Shown here one piece after another: positions 9,221-16,960 of a stretch of 64,000 nucleotides of DNA. The position numbers and the translations under genes were made by a program. The DNA lies in contig NZ_JAJJOZ010000006.1 in NCBI RefSeq assembly GCF_021653995.1, positions 186,001-250,000 of the forward strand. The letters run 5' to 3'. The stretch comes from Allopusillimonas lactea (GTDB taxonomy: Bacteria; Pseudomonadota; Gammaproteobacteria; Burkholderiales; Burkholderiaceae_B). Below the pieces are notes generated by a model, which ran no database searches, was not told the origin of the DNA, and saw only the letters and a program-made list of their open reading frames with translations. Position 1 is the stretch's first letter; every line of letters begins with the position of its first letter.

Positions 9221-9342
9221 ATGTATGCTGGAAATACAGCGGTACGTGAAAATGGGATAATCCGCATGCCTGAGCGGCACGCATACCCAGCCTTGCCGTG
9301 CCTTGACGACGGCGGCTGACGTCAACCTTTGTTTCCCTATCT

Positions 9343-10020
9343 ATGCAAGCTAGAACCATCTCCCGGGCACGCGGCAAGCGTGGTGAAGAAGTCCTGGATC
9401 GCCTGCGCGACATGGCAATTTTTTATGATCTGAAGCCGGGCGAGAAGCTGAACGAGGCTGAGCTGGCCCAGCAACTGGGGGTCAGCAGAACGCCGGTGCG
9501 CGAGGCGCTGATGGCCTTGGCCTACGAAGGTTTTCTGGATGAGTCGGGGCGCGGCTATGTGCGGCGCCGGCTGGATGTGCGTGAAATGAAAGACCTGTAC
9601 GAGTTGCGCCTGGGCCTGGAAAAAGAATGTTGCCGCTACGCCGTCGAACGTGCCAGCGACGCACAAATCGCCGAACTTGCAGACTACCTCGCTCACAGCC
9701 GCGCGGTGCCTTCGTCAGAGCCGGTCGCAAGGCTGGTCGGGTTGGATGAGGGGTTTCATCTGCGGTTGGCTCAGATGAGCGGTAATGCAGAGTTGGAAAG
9801 AATGATGGTCTGGCTTAATCGACGTATCCGCTTCATGCGCTGGATTTCAATGGACGCCGGCGTACGCGCGTCCACGCAAGGGCAGCACCAGGCACTGCTC
9901 GACGCGTTGGCCAGGCGGGATGCGGCGGCCATGGAAGCGCTCATCACCGCGCACATCTCTTTGCGGCAGGATCAAATCGTGGCCGCTGTCACCAAGGGGC
10001 TGGCAAAGATTTATCTGTAA
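9343..10020 (+). CDS. GntR-family transcriptional regulator (FCD/FadR subfamily)
   Basis: The 225-residue protein has an N-terminal winged helix (KLNEAELAQQLGVSRTPVREAL, residues about 34-55). An all-helical FCD effector domain follows, with the expected acidic and histidine positions (ELRLGLEKE, DEGFHLRLAQ, QGQHQALLDAL, ITAHI). FCD members bind metal-coordinated carboxylic acids. The gene is divergent from the ThDP enzyme-Bug operon and is probably its local repressor, relieved by the imported acid. It converges on the VOC gene. Confidence 0.93.
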   Translation: MQARTISRARGKRGEEVLDRLRDMAIFYDLKPGEKLNEAELAQQLGVSRTPVREALMALAYEGFLDESGRGYVRRRLDVREMKDLYELRLGLEKECCRYAVERASDAQIAELADYLAHSRAVPSSEPVARLVGLDEGFHLRLAQMSGNAELERMMVWLNRRIRFMRWISMDAGVRASTQGQHQALLDALARRDAAAMEALITAHISLRQDQIVAAVTKGLAKIYL

Positions 10021-10031
10021 TCTGCAGCGCA

Positions 10032-10050
10032 CGGCGGCAATCGGCCGCCG
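10032..10050. terminator. Hairpin between convergent genes
   Basis: CGGCGGC (10032-10038) and GCCGCCG (10044-10050) form a perfect 7-base-pair stem with a 5-base loop. It lies between the stops of the GntR gene (10020) and the VOC gene (10072). A short T-rich stretch follows on the plus strand near 10069 but is not a strong U-tract, so terminator function is only probable. Confidence 0.4.
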
Positions 10051-10071
10051 CCGCATGCGGTGATCGATTCT

Positions 10072-10797
10072 TTATACGTGCGGGTCGAATACCTGCAGCC
10101 GTCCGTCGCGATGGCGCACGGTGGCTTGCGCGATGCGCGCCTGCGCAAGGTCGGGTCGAAGGCGTATATGCAGCGCGAGATTGGGCAGTTGGATGATATA
10201 GCCGTCTTCTGCCGCGACTGCGTTGCCGTTTGCCAATCGGGCAAGCACCTGCGCGGCTTGGGCATCCGGTGCGTCCACGATAATGCGGGCCAGCGATTGC
10301 GCGCCGTTCGGGTGGTTCATGACCTCTGGATACCAGACGTATTCTGGCGTGAGGTGCTGACAGAAGTACACGCGCAGCCCCGCCACTGGTTGCACCGCAA
10401 AGCGCAGCGTATCAAAGCGCACCACCCCGGCGGTGCGCCCCGGCGCGGGGCGCTCAAGGCGCTGCACCTCTCCTGGCGTGAACCCATCGTCGAGCAGCCG
10501 CAGCCGGGTGGCGGCGGCATCGGCCATCCTGAACACCAGAGCGTCCAGGCCTAGCGGTTGCGCGGCGATTTCCTTGCGTTCAGGCGGCTTGCCTGGTGGC
10601 CATCCCAGCAACTCGATGTAGCTGGTGTCCAGCGTGATCAGGTGATTCATCGACCCCAGATTGTGCACGGCCAGTTCGGTGAGGTGGTAGCCGTCGCGCG
10701 CCAGCAGCGGTGCGCGATCTTGCAGCTGGTCGCGCATGATGACGACCAGGTGATCGAAGGCAAGGGGCATGTGGGACATGGATGGTATCGCGTTCAT
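10072..10797 (-). CDS. VOC/glyoxalase-like domain protein
   Basis: The 241-residue cytosolic protein begins with a glyoxalase-like fold signature (PLAFDHLVVIMRDQLQDRAP, then HNLGSMNHLITLDTSYIELL). A second half contains VYFCQHLTPEYVWYP and NHPNGAQSLARIIVDAP. This layout matches the glyoxalase-like domain family (about 230-300 residues), whose members are metal-dependent or non-catalytic and mostly uncharacterised. It is the third gene after CaiB and enoyl-CoA hydratase (61-base gap) and may process or epimerise a CoA-pathway intermediate. The start could also be the internal ATG at 10779. Function is not known. Confidence 0.82.
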   Translation of the reverse strand: MNAIPSMSHMPLAFDHLVVIMRDQLQDRAPLLARDGYHLTELAVHNLGSMNHLITLDTSYIELLGWPPGKPPERKEIAAQPLGLDALVFRMADAAATRLRLLDDGFTPGEVQRLERPAPGRTAGVVRFDTLRFAVQPVAGLRVYFCQHLTPEYVWYPEVMNHPNGAQSLARIIVDAPDAQAAQVLARLANGNAVAAEDGYIIQLPNLALHIRLRPDLAQARIAQATVRHRDGRLQVFDPHV

Positions 10798-10858
10798 CGG
10801 TGGTTGCGGATTATTCTACGCAACTTTATGGAGACGGTGCCACGCCTGTGGGCCGCTG

Positions 10859-11626
10859 CTACGATTGCCGTTTACTCCCCGATACGAACGATGCCACGCC
10901 ATCGCGAAACGCAGCGCTGCCGTACACGTGCTCGATCAAGTCTTCATCCCGCAGGCTTTGCTCGGCGACGATGCGCCGCAGGCTTTCCTTGGCCGCCTGC
11001 TGGGTAACGGGCGAGAGCGCGGCCAGCCTGCGGGCCAGATCGAACGCGGCCGACGTCAACGCCTGCGGGTCGCAAGCCTGGTAGACATAGCCGCAATCCA
11101 GCGCCTCCTGTGCTGTGATGTACTCGGCCAGCAGCAGCATTTTCTTGACGCGCGGCACGCCCAGCGCAGCCGCCAGCCGCGCGATGTTGCGTGAAGACAG
11201 TGTGTTGGAGAGCGTTTTGGCAATCGGCGCCCCGAATTTCGACGCAGCGCTGCAGAGGCGGAAATCACAGGCCGTGGCGAGCGCCAGACCGCCGCCCACC
11301 GCCCAGCCGTCGATCACGGCTACGGTAGGCACGGCGATGCGTTCGACCGCATCGATGACACGCTCCACGAACGCTTCGTAGCGCAGCCCCTGGCTGCCGG
11401 CCGTAAAGTCGCTGAAGTAGGAGATGTCTGTGCCCGAGATGAACGACTTTCCGCCTGCGCCGCGAAACAGGATGCATCGCAGACCCGCATCGCCGGAACA
11501 GGCGCCGATCAGCCGCAGCATGTCTTCGTACATGCTCAGCGTCATGGCGTTGTGGCGCTCGGGCCTGTCGATGAGGATCTCGGCAATGCCCGCCTCGTGC
11601 CTGATCAGCTTTACGTTGTCGCTCAT
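10859..11626 (-). CDS. Enoyl-CoA hydratase/isomerase family protein
   Basis: The 255-residue crotonase-fold protein has the CoA/oxyanion-hole segments FRGAGGKSFISGTDISYFSD and AVIDGWAVGGGLALATACDF. The first catalytic glutamate position of hydratases (GGGLELA) is alanine here and the second region reads SKFGAPIAKTLSN, with no glutamate. It may therefore be an isomerase, hydrolase or other crotonase rather than a classical hydratase. Its ATG overlaps the CaiB stop by four bases (ATGA), so the two are translationally coupled. Together with CaiB it suggests CoA activation of an acid followed by a crotonase step. Confidence 0.9.
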   Translation of the reverse strand: MSDNVKLIRHEAGIAEILIDRPERHNAMTLSMYEDMLRLIGACSGDAGLRCILFRGAGGKSFISGTDISYFSDFTAGSQGLRYEAFVERVIDAVERIAVPTVAVIDGWAVGGGLALATACDFRLCSAASKFGAPIAKTLSNTLSSRNIARLAAALGVPRVKKMLLLAEYITAQEALDCGYVYQACDPQALTSAAFDLARRLAALSPVTQQAAKESLRRIVAEQSLRDEDLIEHVYGSAAFRDGVASFVSGSKRQS

Positions 11627-12822
11627 GATGCCGCCTGCCCGCGTTGTGCCGGGGCGTGCGGCTTGCCCGCCTCGATTTCGGCAATGATCTCGGCGTTGTG
11701 CTCGCCCAGCAGCGGCGGGTGACGGCGCACTTGCTGCGGCGTGCCCAGCATTTTCACCGGGAAGCCGATGTTCCTGACCTTGCCTTCGATGGGATGATCG
11801 ATGTCCATGCTCATGCGGCGGTGCGTGCCATGTTCGCCCTCGAAGGCTTCAGGGTAGCTCAGGATGGGGCCCGCGGGAATGCCCGCCGCCAGCATCAGGT
11901 CTATCCACTGCGCGCTGTCGCGCTTGGCGAATTCGCGTTCGAGTTCCTCAATCATGGCCTCGCGGTTCTTGAGCCGCAGCGGAATCGTGCCGTAGTCGGG
12001 GTGGTCGGTAAGGTCGGGGCGTTGCAGCAGCTCGCACAACCGCGTCCACAGCTTCTGGTTGGTTGCGCCCATCACAAAATAGCGGTCGCGCGCTTTCACG
12101 GCCTGGTACGGGGCGCTCATCTTGTTGCTGGTGCCCAGTTGGGCAGGCGGGACGCCGGTGCCCCAGTATTCGGACATGTCCCAGATGGAAAACGCCATGG
12201 CGGCATCGAAGAGCGAGGCGTCGATGTGCTGACCCTCGCCCGATTTCTGCGCCCCAATGTATGCGGAAAGCAAGCCGTACACGGCAAACAGGGCACAGCC
12301 GATGTCGGCCACGGGTACGCCCGCCTTAACCGGCTTCTCCCCCTTGTAGCCGGTGACGCTCATGATGCCGGACATGGCTTGGGCCATCAGGTCGAAGCCA
12401 GGCCGTTCCGCCCATGGGCCGCTCTGGCCGAAACCGGAGATGCTGACGTAGATGATCTTGGGGTTGATAGCCTTGATGGTTTCATAATCGATGCCCATGC
12501 GCTTGACCGCGCCGGGGCGGTAGTTTTCGACCATGACATCCGCCGTCCTGGCCAGGTCGTAGAAAAATGCGCGGCCTTCTTCGCTCTTCAAGTCCAGCGT
12601 CACCGAACGCTTGTTGCGGTTCATGTTGAGGAAGCCCATGCTGTCGGGCCCCTTCATCTTGAACCCCATTGCGCCCCGCGTTTGGTCGCCTGTGGGCGGT
12701 TCAACCTTGATCACGTCGGCACCCATGTCCGCCAGCAGCATGCAGGCAAAGGGTCCAGCCATCACCTGGCTGACATCAAGCACGCGTATGCCCTGTAAAG
12801 GCAGGTTGTGTGTGTTTTTCAT
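11623..12822 (-). CDS. CaiB/BaiF (class III) CoA-transferase
   Basis: The 399-residue protein begins LPLQGIRVLDVSQVMAGPFA and contains VIKVEPPTGDQTRG and NMNRNKRSVTLDLKS, all typical of class III CoA-transferases. The catalytic aspartate is in GPWAERPGFDLMAQAMSG (near residue 145). These enzymes move CoA between carboxylic acids, through mixed anhydrides and aspartyl-CoA. It is first in an operon with the crotonase and VOC proteins. A strong palindrome lies 275 bases upstream (13097-13123). The acid substrate is not deducible. Confidence 0.93.
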   Translation of the reverse strand: MKNTHNLPLQGIRVLDVSQVMAGPFACMLLADMGADVIKVEPPTGDQTRGAMGFKMKGPDSMGFLNMNRNKRSVTLDLKSEEGRAFFYDLARTADVMVENYRPGAVKRMGIDYETIKAINPKIIYVSISGFGQSGPWAERPGFDLMAQAMSGIMSVTGYKGEKPVKAGVPVADIGCALFAVYGLLSAYIGAQKSGEGQHIDASLFDAAMAFSIWDMSEYWGTGVPPAQLGTSNKMSAPYQAVKARDRYFVMGATNQKLWTRLCELLQRPDLTDHPDYGTIPLRLKNREAMIEELEREFAKRDSAQWIDLMLAAGIPAGPILSYPEAFEGEHGTHRRMSMDIDHPIEGKVRNIGFPVKMLGTPQQVRRHPPLLGEHNAEIIAEIEAGKPHAPAQRGQAAS

Positions 12823-13147
12823 AAACTCCTCTCCGGTGAGCCCGCCGATGCGTGGCAGGCCTGGTTCAACGCGCTACACGAGCACGGGGCGCGGGTGCTG
12901 GCCATGGGCTTCCAGCGTCGGCCCGGATGCCGGCGGCACGAACCACCTTGGCGTATTTATTGCGCTGGGCGGTCAGCATGGTGGCGGCGCCCGCCAGAAA
13001 ACACACCGCTTCATGATGTCTCCCGCTGCTTTGTTATGGTTGATGGAGGCCATTCTTTATCGTGCGGCGTGCGGGGGCAAGGATGCGTCGAGTGTGTCTG
13101 GTTTCGCATTCTGCGAAACCAGAGCGCAACAATGTAGAGAGAGGCCT
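12823..13147. other. 325-base spacer with apparent short gene debris and a palindrome
   Basis: No intact gene is present. On the plus strand 12835-12930 reads as well-biased coding sequence (GEPADAWQAWFNALHEHG, then ARVLAMGFQ) without a convincing start and then loses character. On the minus strand about 13025-12925 reads EAVCFLAGAATMLTAQ followed by RNKYAKVVRAAGIRAD, also without start or plausible end. I recognise neither, and they may be remnants of two lost genes. The rest holds the palindrome at 13097-13123, annotated separately. Confidence 0.4.
13097..13123. promoter_or_regulatory. Perfect 12-bp-arm palindrome, candidate operator
   Basis: TCTGGTTTCGCA (13097-13108) is followed by a 3-base spacer TTC and its exact reverse complement (13112-13123). 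It lies 25 bases past the LysR stop and 275 bases upstream of the CaiB operon. No T-run follows on either strand, arguing against a simple intrinsic terminator. Long arms with a 3-base centre suit a dimeric regulator such as IclR or GntR types. The cognate protein is unknown. Confidence 0.5.
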
Positions 13148-14035
13148 CTATTGAGGGGACAGAAGGATGTCGAGCACGTTCCGCATGGCGACAGGCTGGG
13201 CCTCGCTGTCTATGGCCGACAGCACATAGTGGCGCTCCGGCCAAGCGGCGTCGAGCGTGGCGCTGGCAATGGCTGCATCCTGGCGGAACGCGTGCAGGAC
13301 GTCCGGCGGCATCAGGCCCACGCCCAGCCCTTCGCGCACCAGCGCCAGCATTGTGTCGAAACCGCTGACCACGAATCGCGCTTCGAACATGCGGCCGCGG
13401 CTGCGGTAGACACGCTGGACTGCGGAGAGGATGGCAGACCCCTTGCCCAGCGCGATAAGCGGAGCGGCCAGCACGTCATCCAGCGGTACGGGGCAGGCAG
13501 GAAACGTGAAATGTGCCCGGCTGTATACGAGCACTAAGCTGTCACTGCGATAATCGCTGCGCTGGAGCGGCAGAAAGCCGCTGGTTCGTTCGTAGATGCC
13601 GATGTCGATCACCCGATCGCGCAGCAGCTGCTGCACAATCTTGCTGTTTTCTTCGATGACGTGAACGGTGATACCGGGATACTGCCGGTGGATGCGAGCG
13701 ATATCCTTGGCAAGGAATTGCATCACCACCGTCTTGGGCGCGCCGATGACGATGCGCCCGTTCAGGCCCTGACTGATGGCGTCCGCATCGTCCTTCAGGC
13801 GCAGGATCAGACTGTCGAGCTGGCGAATGTGCCGTAGCAGCATGCGACCGGATTCCGTCACCTTGGTGCCGTGCGGGACGCGCTGAAAAATGCGGGTGCC
13901 GCATTGTTGCTCGAGTTCGCTTACGCGGCGCGAGGCGGCCGCCACAGCAAGATTGAGCTTGTCGGCCGCACGCGAAATACTGCCTTCTTCGGCAATGGCC
14001 AAAACAAGCTGGATTGTAATAGCGTCTATTTTCAC
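13148..14035 (-). CDS. LysR-type transcriptional regulator
   Basis: With a GTG start at 14035 the protein has 295 residues and begins VKIDAITIQLVLAIAEEGSI, the normal LysR N-terminus. The frame is open further upstream to 14179 but that part has no LysR homology and no Met near the domain. The helix-turn-helix (SRAADKLNLAVAAASRRVSEL) precedes an effector domain starting GRIVIGAPKTVVMQFLAKDI. It is upstream of, and in the same direction as, the CaiB operon 325 bases away, so regulation of that operon is plausible. No clear Shine-Dalgarno decides the start, so the N-terminus is uncertain. Confidence 0.85.
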   Translation of the reverse strand: MKIDAITIQLVLAIAEEGSISRAADKLNLAVAAASRRVSELEQQCGTRIFQRVPHGTKVTESGRMLLRHIRQLDSLILRLKDDADAISQGLNGRIVIGAPKTVVMQFLAKDIARIHRQYPGITVHVIEENSKIVQQLLRDRVIDIGIYERTSGFLPLQRSDYRSDSLVLVYSRAHFTFPACPVPLDDVLAAPLIALGKGSAILSAVQRVYRSRGRMFEARFVVSGFDTMLALVREGLGVGLMPPDVLHAFRQDAAIASATLDAAWPERHYVLSAIDSEAQPVAMRNVLDILLSPQ

Positions 14036-14245
14036 GGCTGGCGAAGCGGTAATGGGCCTCAGAACGACCGATTGTAGCCGCCGCGTCTGTGTTCTCGGCA
14101 CCAGGGCGGCAGAAAAGAGGGGGCGGCCCGAGCTGCGCAGGCGAGGCCCCGCCCCTTGCATTGGGATGCTGCCAGGCAAAGCGCTTGGCGCTGTTCAGTC
14201 CGCATGCTATATGTCTCGAACTGCAACAATAAGAAGAGGTAGGCC

Positions 14246-15238
14246 ATGCAACGTAGAACTCTGCTAGCCGGAACCGCGGGCGGCATTATTGCGGCGGCCT
14301 TGCCGGCGTGGGCCCGCGCGGACGCGGGCACTCCGGGCGCCATCGAACAGGCGCTGCAACACTTCGGGGCCATCACGGCAAATACGGCGGTCTGTCTGCG
14401 AATCCAGCGCCAGGGCGGCGCTGCTCGCCAGTACGCCCATCAGGCCGATCAACCGCTGTTCGTCGGCAGTGCGGTCAAAACATTCATTCTTGCGCAGTAC
14501 CTAAAAGAGGTTGAAGCGGGCAGGCAATCGGAAGACATGCAGGTCGGCATAGGTCCTGAGGTATGGTCGCCAGGCAGCCCTGTCTTCATCAAGCTGCAGG
14601 GCACAACGGCCGCAAAAAGCGTGCTTGAGGCTATGATCTCGCACAGTGACAATACGGCCACCGATGCGGCGCTCAAGGCCGTGGGGCCCGATAGCGTGCG
14701 CGCGCTGATCCAGCAGTCGGGGCTGCGTGCGACACGTATCCCTGACTCGACCCGCATATTGTTCTCATATCTCGCGGGCGCGCCAGACGGTACGGATTTG
14801 GGTTGGCAAGGCATGGAGCAACTGCAGGCCGGCCATTATCCAGGGGCGCCGCGCTCGCCAATGAACGAGCGCCAGACCATGCAAAGCACCGCCGCTGAAA
14901 TGGCGCAGTGGTACGAGCAAGTGCTCGCGGGAAAGGTATTTCGCGAGGCAGGCACCTTGGCTGAATTCAAGCGAATTTCGGCCATGGCGGATGCCATGCC
15001 GATGATGGTGCCGCCAGATATCATGGCTTACGGCAAGGGCGGCAGCATTGATTGGGAAGGCTTCCATTGCTTTTGTGGTGCGGGCCAGATGGTACAGCCC
15101 ACGCAGCGCACCAGTTTCTGCTTCATCGTGAACTGGCAGGGGCCCGACGAAAGCGTACCCAAGATGTTCACGATGTTCGCGGAACGTTCCCGCGCCGTGC
15201 TGGCATTGGTGGCGGGGCAGTCGAACCCCGCCGCGTGA
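14246..15238 (+). CDS. Exported class A beta-lactamase-like serine hydrolase
   Basis: The 330-residue protein has a twin-arginine-like leader (MQRRTLLAGTAGGIIAAALP, cleavage near ARA-DAG). The penicilloyl-transferase fold motifs are present: S75-A-V-K78 (SxxK), S134-D135-N136 (SDN) and K264-G-G (KTG equivalent). The class A general-base motif ExxLN is not evident, so efficient beta-lactam hydrolysis is doubtful. It may be an esterase, amidase or weak beta-lactamase acting in the periplasm. An AAGAGG ribosome site precedes the ATG. It stands alone between a LysR gene and a convergent small exported protein. Confidence 0.85.
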   Translation: MQRRTLLAGTAGGIIAAALPAWARADAGTPGAIEQALQHFGAITANTAVCLRIQRQGGAARQYAHQADQPLFVGSAVKTFILAQYLKEVEAGRQSEDMQVGIGPEVWSPGSPVFIKLQGTTAAKSVLEAMISHSDNTATDAALKAVGPDSVRALIQQSGLRATRIPDSTRILFSYLAGAPDGTDLGWQGMEQLQAGHYPGAPRSPMNERQTMQSTAAEMAQWYEQVLAGKVFREAGTLAEFKRISAMADAMPMMVPPDIMAYGKGGSIDWEGFHCFCGAGQMVQPTQRTSFCFIVNWQGPDESVPKMFTMFAERSRAVLALVAGQSNPAA

Positions 15239-15290
15239 CGGCGTATTGACGTTGCCCGCCAGCCATGTGGTGTGATTGTGGCGGGGCCGG

Positions 15291-15306
15291 GCATCCTTCG
15301 GGATGC
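15291..15306. terminator. UUCG-tetraloop hairpin between convergent genes
   Basis: GCATCC-TTCG-GGATGC forms a 6-base-pair stem closed by a TTCG tetraloop between the stop of the beta-lactamase-like gene (15238) and the stop of the small exported protein (15326). There is no U-tract, so it may be an RNA 3' end stabiliser rather than a true intrinsic terminator. Confidence 0.35.
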
Positions 15307-15325
15307 GCGGTTGCCCGCACCAGCA

Positions 15326-15823
15326 TCAATGCGCGAGGTCGATCGGCTTCCACCCCTGATGGTTGAAGTGTTCCCCGTACGCATTAAGGGACTGCGCGAT
15401 TTTCAGCAGGCCTGCAGGCCGTGGATGGCCGGCCTCTTTGCCGCGCACGGTTTCAATGCCCTGTGAGATGTGGCCTAGCACGATGTGCAGTTGCGCGTCG
15501 GCCTCGGGTTTCAGGTGACAGTTCTGTACGATATACGTGAACTGCCCGGATACCGCCTCGGCCAGGGCGTCGTATTCTGCGTCGGTCAGTGAATTGGCAT
15601 GCGCCTTGGGCAGGGCGCCCGACACCTGTTCGTGGATGGCGTTCATCCCTTTGCGCAGCGGAGCGTCGGTTTCCCACTTCTGCCCGGCATTCAGTTGCAG
15701 CGGCGTTTGCGTGCCTTGGGCATGGTCGTGCGCAGCCTCTGGCGCGGCAAACGCGCTGAGCGATACTACGGAAAGCGGGAAAGACAGGGCCACGGCAATG
15801 GCGAGTTGTTTGATGCGGTTCAT
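15326..15823 (-). CDS. Small exported protein divergent from a Dnr-type regulator
   Basis: This 165-residue protein has a clean signal peptide (MNRIKQLAIAVALSFPLSVV, cleavage after SAFA). A short HDHAQGTQTP segment follows, then a helical domain (LNAGQKWETDAPLRKGMNAI, QNCHLKPEADAQLHIVLGHI). I chose 15823 because AGGAG lies 7 bases upstream; in-frame ATGs further upstream lack one. Histidines are frequent and a single cysteine sits in NCHLKP, so metal or haem binding is conceivable but unproven. It shares a promoter region and an FNR-type box with the regulator at 15976, suggesting oxygen- or NO-dependent expression. I recognise the layout from denitrification-regulator neighbourhoods but cannot assign a function. 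Confidence 0.8.
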   Translation of the reverse strand: MNRIKQLAIAVALSFPLSVVSLSAFAAPEAAHDHAQGTQTPLQLNAGQKWETDAPLRKGMNAIHEQVSGALPKAHANSLTDAEYDALAEAVSGQFTYIVQNCHLKPEADAQLHIVLGHISQGIETVRGKEAGHPRPAGLLKIAQSLNAYGEHFNHQGWKPIDLAH

Positions 15824-15927
15824 GGTGTACTCCTGAAGAGAAGGCATATGCTTCACAAGATTGTGTTTGCCGGAATGCATAGTGCGTTGCGGTGAATCCA
15901 TAGTAGGAGTATCGCGGCGGCAAAAAA

Positions 15928-15941
15928 TTGACGGTGGTCAA
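15928..15941. promoter_or_regulatory. FNR/Dnr-type box
   Basis: TTGACGGTGGTCAA is a perfect 5+4+5 dyad matching the FNR/Dnr consensus TTGAY-N4-RTCAA. Its centre is 41.5 bases upstream of the regulator ATG at 15976 and about 111 bases upstream of the divergent gene at 15823. The regulator just downstream carries the matching E-x-x-S-R recognition residues, so autoregulation and control of the divergent gene are likely. Confidence 0.75.
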
Positions 15942-15975
15942 TCGGCGGCACGCGATCCAATGCCCAGGAGCAACC

Positions 15976-16701
15976 ATGCACAGAAGCAGATCAGGCCTGC
16001 ATCATCATGACGACGCGCACGCGGGAGCGGGGGCGCACTCAAAGGCGCTTTGCGTTTCGCTCGTCCCCATTTTCAACCATCTGCCCGAAGACGAACTCGA
16101 GAATGTGGCGGCCTGCGCCCACATGCGCACCCTGGAGAAAGACGCCTTCATCCATCGCGCCGGCATGCCTGCCGATCAGTTGTTCATCGTGCACGCAGGG
16201 CGTGTCAAGGTGTACAGGCTGGCCGAAACCGGCAAAGAGCAACTCGTGCGCATGCTGGGGCCGGGCGATTTCCTGGGCGAACTGAATCTGTTCAACGATG
16301 GCTGCCACGAATCTTACGCGCAGGCGACCGAGACATCACAGATATGCTCGATTGCGCAACGGGATCTGCGCGAGCTGCTATTGCGGTATCCGGCCATCGG
16401 CCTGCATGTGATGGCCGAACTGGCGCACCGTCTGGGTTCCACCGAAAAACAGGCCGCCGCCATCGGCACTGAGTCCATCGACACACGGCTGGGGCGCTAT
16501 CTGCTCAAGTTGGCGGCAGCGTCCGGCAGCAACGCTATCCATCTGCCATTCAGTCATCGCGACCTGGCCTCCTACCTGGGCATTACCCCCGAAACACTGA
16601 GCCGGCGGCTGACAGCGTTCGAGGTTGAAGGCTGGATCAAACGCTCCGGGCCCCGAAACATCGTCCTGCTCCTGCCAGATCGTATGCCTGGGGCCGCCTG
16701 A
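15976..16701 (+). CDS. Crp/Fnr-family transcriptional regulator, Dnr-like
   Basis: The 241-residue protein has a cyclic-nucleotide-type beta roll (LEKDAFIHRAGMPADQLFIV, GPGDFLGELNLF), a dimerisation helix and a C-terminal HTH with DLASYLGITPETLSRRL. The E-x-x-S-R pattern in the recognition helix matches TTGAY half-sites. It lacks the N-terminal cysteine cluster of oxygen-sensing Fnr, with only one cysteine in ALCVSLVPIF, so it fits the NO-responsive Dnr/Nnr type. The N-terminus is histidine-rich (GLHHHDDAHAGAGAH). I chose 15976 because AGGAG sits 6 bases upstream; an in-frame TTG at 15928 lies inside the FNR box and is rejected. Confidence 0.92.
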   Translation: MHRSRSGLHHHDDAHAGAGAHSKALCVSLVPIFNHLPEDELENVAACAHMRTLEKDAFIHRAGMPADQLFIVHAGRVKVYRLAETGKEQLVRMLGPGDFLGELNLFNDGCHESYAQATETSQICSIAQRDLRELLLRYPAIGLHVMAELAHRLGSTEKQAAAIGTESIDTRLGRYLLKLAAASGSNAIHLPFSHRDLASYLGITPETLSRRLTAFEVEGWIKRSGPRNIVLLLPDRMPGAA

Positions 16702-16960
16702 GCGAATAGGGCAAGGCAAATCCGCATCCTTGTCGAGCAAAGCCCGCACAACGCCGTCGACAAGGCGAGGCAGCGCGCTCTTTGTTCGATGTGTTGCTCA
16801 TATTTACTCAGTTTAAATTGAAACAAAATCTATAGAATTCCTCGCCAATGAGTCAGCGCCTACGTTGCTGGCCAGCGAATGGAGTCCAGGATGATGCGCA
16901 GGCGATCCGGATGCGCTGGCGGGGGTGCTGGCCACTCCATCAGAGGCGGAGCGGGTATCG
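16702..16960. promoter_or_regulatory. Upstream region of the two-partner secretion operon
   Basis: The 259-base non-coding stretch becomes AT-rich at 16798-16840 (TTTAAATTGAAACAAAATC followed by TATAGAAT), a plausible sigma-70 promoter region with a TATAGA -10-like hexamer near 16831. I see no clear operator or hairpin. Confidence 0.3.

Noticed and set aside
11644..12798. Long open frame of about 384 codons on the plus strand opposite the CaiB gene
   Set aside because: It is an antisense shadow of a well-supported CaiB gene in GC-rich DNA; no ribosome site and no family motif.
14246..15238. Calling the serine hydrolase a resistance beta-lactamase
   Set aside because: SxxK, SDN and KGG motifs are present but the class A ExxLN element is not visible, so hydrolysis of beta-lactams is not supported.
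15928..15975. Extended N-terminus of the Crp/Fnr regulator from a TTG
   Set aside because: The TTG is part of the FNR-type box and an AGGAG-led ATG at 15976 follows.
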